Positions 23,474 through 23,879 of a stretch of DNA of 23,879 nucleotides are shown here, piece by piece. The notes beneath the pieces were generated by a model. That model was not told the origin of the DNA and did not search any database. It saw only the letters and a program-made list of their open reading frames with translations. The stretch spans positions 1-23,879 of the forward strand of contig JBILMZ010000022.1 in NCBI GenBank assembly GCA_044375275.1, in the 5' to 3' direction. Positions within the stretch are counted from its first letter, which is position 1. Each line of letters begins with the position of its first letter. The DNA comes from SZUA-430 sp044375275. Its GTDB lineage: Bacteria > Pseudomonadota > Alphaproteobacteria > Micropepsales > Micropepsaceae. The position numbers were made by a program, and so were the translations under genes.

Positions 23474-23879
23474 TCAATAAGGCGGCTTGGGAGCGTTTTT
23501 GTCTTCCCGCTTCCAGGCAACCGCTTTCATCATGGCGTCGCGGGTGTCGTAGCCGAGGAGCTTGCGTTGGGCGGGTGTGGGATGGAAATCCGGGGACTTG
23601 ATGGTGTCCGGGAAGCCCTCGACGGACTTGACCCAGAACGGCGTGTAGTTGCCGAGGATTGCGACGCGGTCGGCTTGCGAGCGGTTGGTGGCGCTGTCGT
23701 GCCAGAGGCCGCCGTGAGACAGGATCAGCGATCCGGCAGGGCAGAGGACCGGGATCGATTTGTCGTAGAATTCCTGGCGGTCGGGGCGACGGCGCGTTTT
23801 CTGGCTGTGGGGCAGGACGCGGGTTGCGCCATTTTCTTCCGTGAATGCATCGAGCGCCCAGATGGCCTGCAGCTGCATG
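23474..23879 (-). CDS. Phytanoyl-CoA dioxygenase (PhyH) family protein, C-terminal part
   Basis: The frame enters from the right edge, and about 134 C-terminal residues are visible. The start is outside; the ATG at 23878 is internal because the family's N-terminal half and its H-x-D motif are missing. Visible family features are WALDAFTEENGATRVLPHSQK and GSLILSHGGLWHDSATNRS, which holds the distal metal-binding histidine, followed by an arginine (DRVAILGNY) of the kind that binds 2-oxoglutarate. These are non-haem iron enzymes that hydroxylate substrates such as phytanoyl-CoA, but the family is broad and includes ectoine and toxin-tailoring hydroxylases. It is convergent with the P450 gene with a 4-bp gap and no visible terminator. 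Confidence 0.85.
   Translation of the reverse strand, partial: MQLQAIWALDAFTEENGATRVLPHSQKTRRRPDRQEFYDKSIPVLCPAGSLILSHGGLWHDSATNRSQADRVAILGNYTPFWVKSVEGFPDTIKSPDFHPTPAQRKLLGYDTRDAMMKAVAWKREDKNAPKPPY

Overview
The window is GC-rich, densely coded DNA. It is most likely an alphaproteobacterial chromosome, judged from a TauE/SafE-TIGR02186 gene pair, PaiB- and LiuR-like proteins, and thiolase and FadJ sequences of the type I associate with that class; this is inference without a search. Its dominant theme is acyl-CoA metabolism. About 15 of 22 genes are beta-oxidation enzymes, related CoA-handling enzymes or their likely regulators. No rRNA, tRNA, CRISPR array, transposase or phage gene was seen.

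Layout. (1) 1-2948: the end of a TauE/SafE-type permease overlapping a TIGR02186-type membrane-anchored protein, then a KefB/C-type antiporter with an RCK domain. (2) 2949-3356: a gene-free stretch with a GNRA-type hairpin and two operator-like palindromes. (3) 3357-9213: a five-gene operon: MerR/LiuR-like regulator, long-chain/isovaleryl-type acyl-CoA dehydrogenase, PaiB-like protein, thiolase, FadJ-type fusion enzyme. It ends at a clear terminator. A 79-bp REP/MITE-like palindrome sits between thiolase and fadJ. (4) 9345-10511: two tandem paralogous secreted proteins of unknown function, with a terminator between them. (5) 10664-14884: an alpha/beta hydrolase convergent with a double-hotdog thioesterase; the thioesterase is divergent from an alpha-methylacyl-CoA racemase-thiolase pair. 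(6) 14953-16948: a secreted protein and a divergent LysR regulator, followed by a broken copy of the preceding thiolase's 3' end. (7) 16994-21327, minus strand: saccharopine-dehydrogenase-like protein, second acyl-CoA dehydrogenase, DUF4345 membrane protein, atypical crotonase, TetR regulator. (8) 21411-23879: a divergent TetR regulator, a cytochrome P450 resembling CYP108 (P450terp), and the end of a phytanoyl-CoA-dioxygenase-family protein.

How the genes may work together. The MerR operon looks like a complete beta-oxidation spiral under its own acyl-CoA-responsive regulator. The right half combines a P450, a PhyH-family oxygenase, an alpha-methylacyl-CoA racemase, an acyl-CoA dehydrogenase with the branched/long-chain type of catalytic base, a crotonase lacking both usual glutamates, a thiolase and a thioesterase. 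That set suits oxidation of methyl-branched substrates (terpenoids, isoprenoid acids, sterol side chains). A perfect 16-bp palindrome lies inside the promoter spacer of the saccharopine-dehydrogenase-like gene, next to the divergent TetR gene, and suggests substrate-induced derepression. The substrate itself cannot be read from the sequence.
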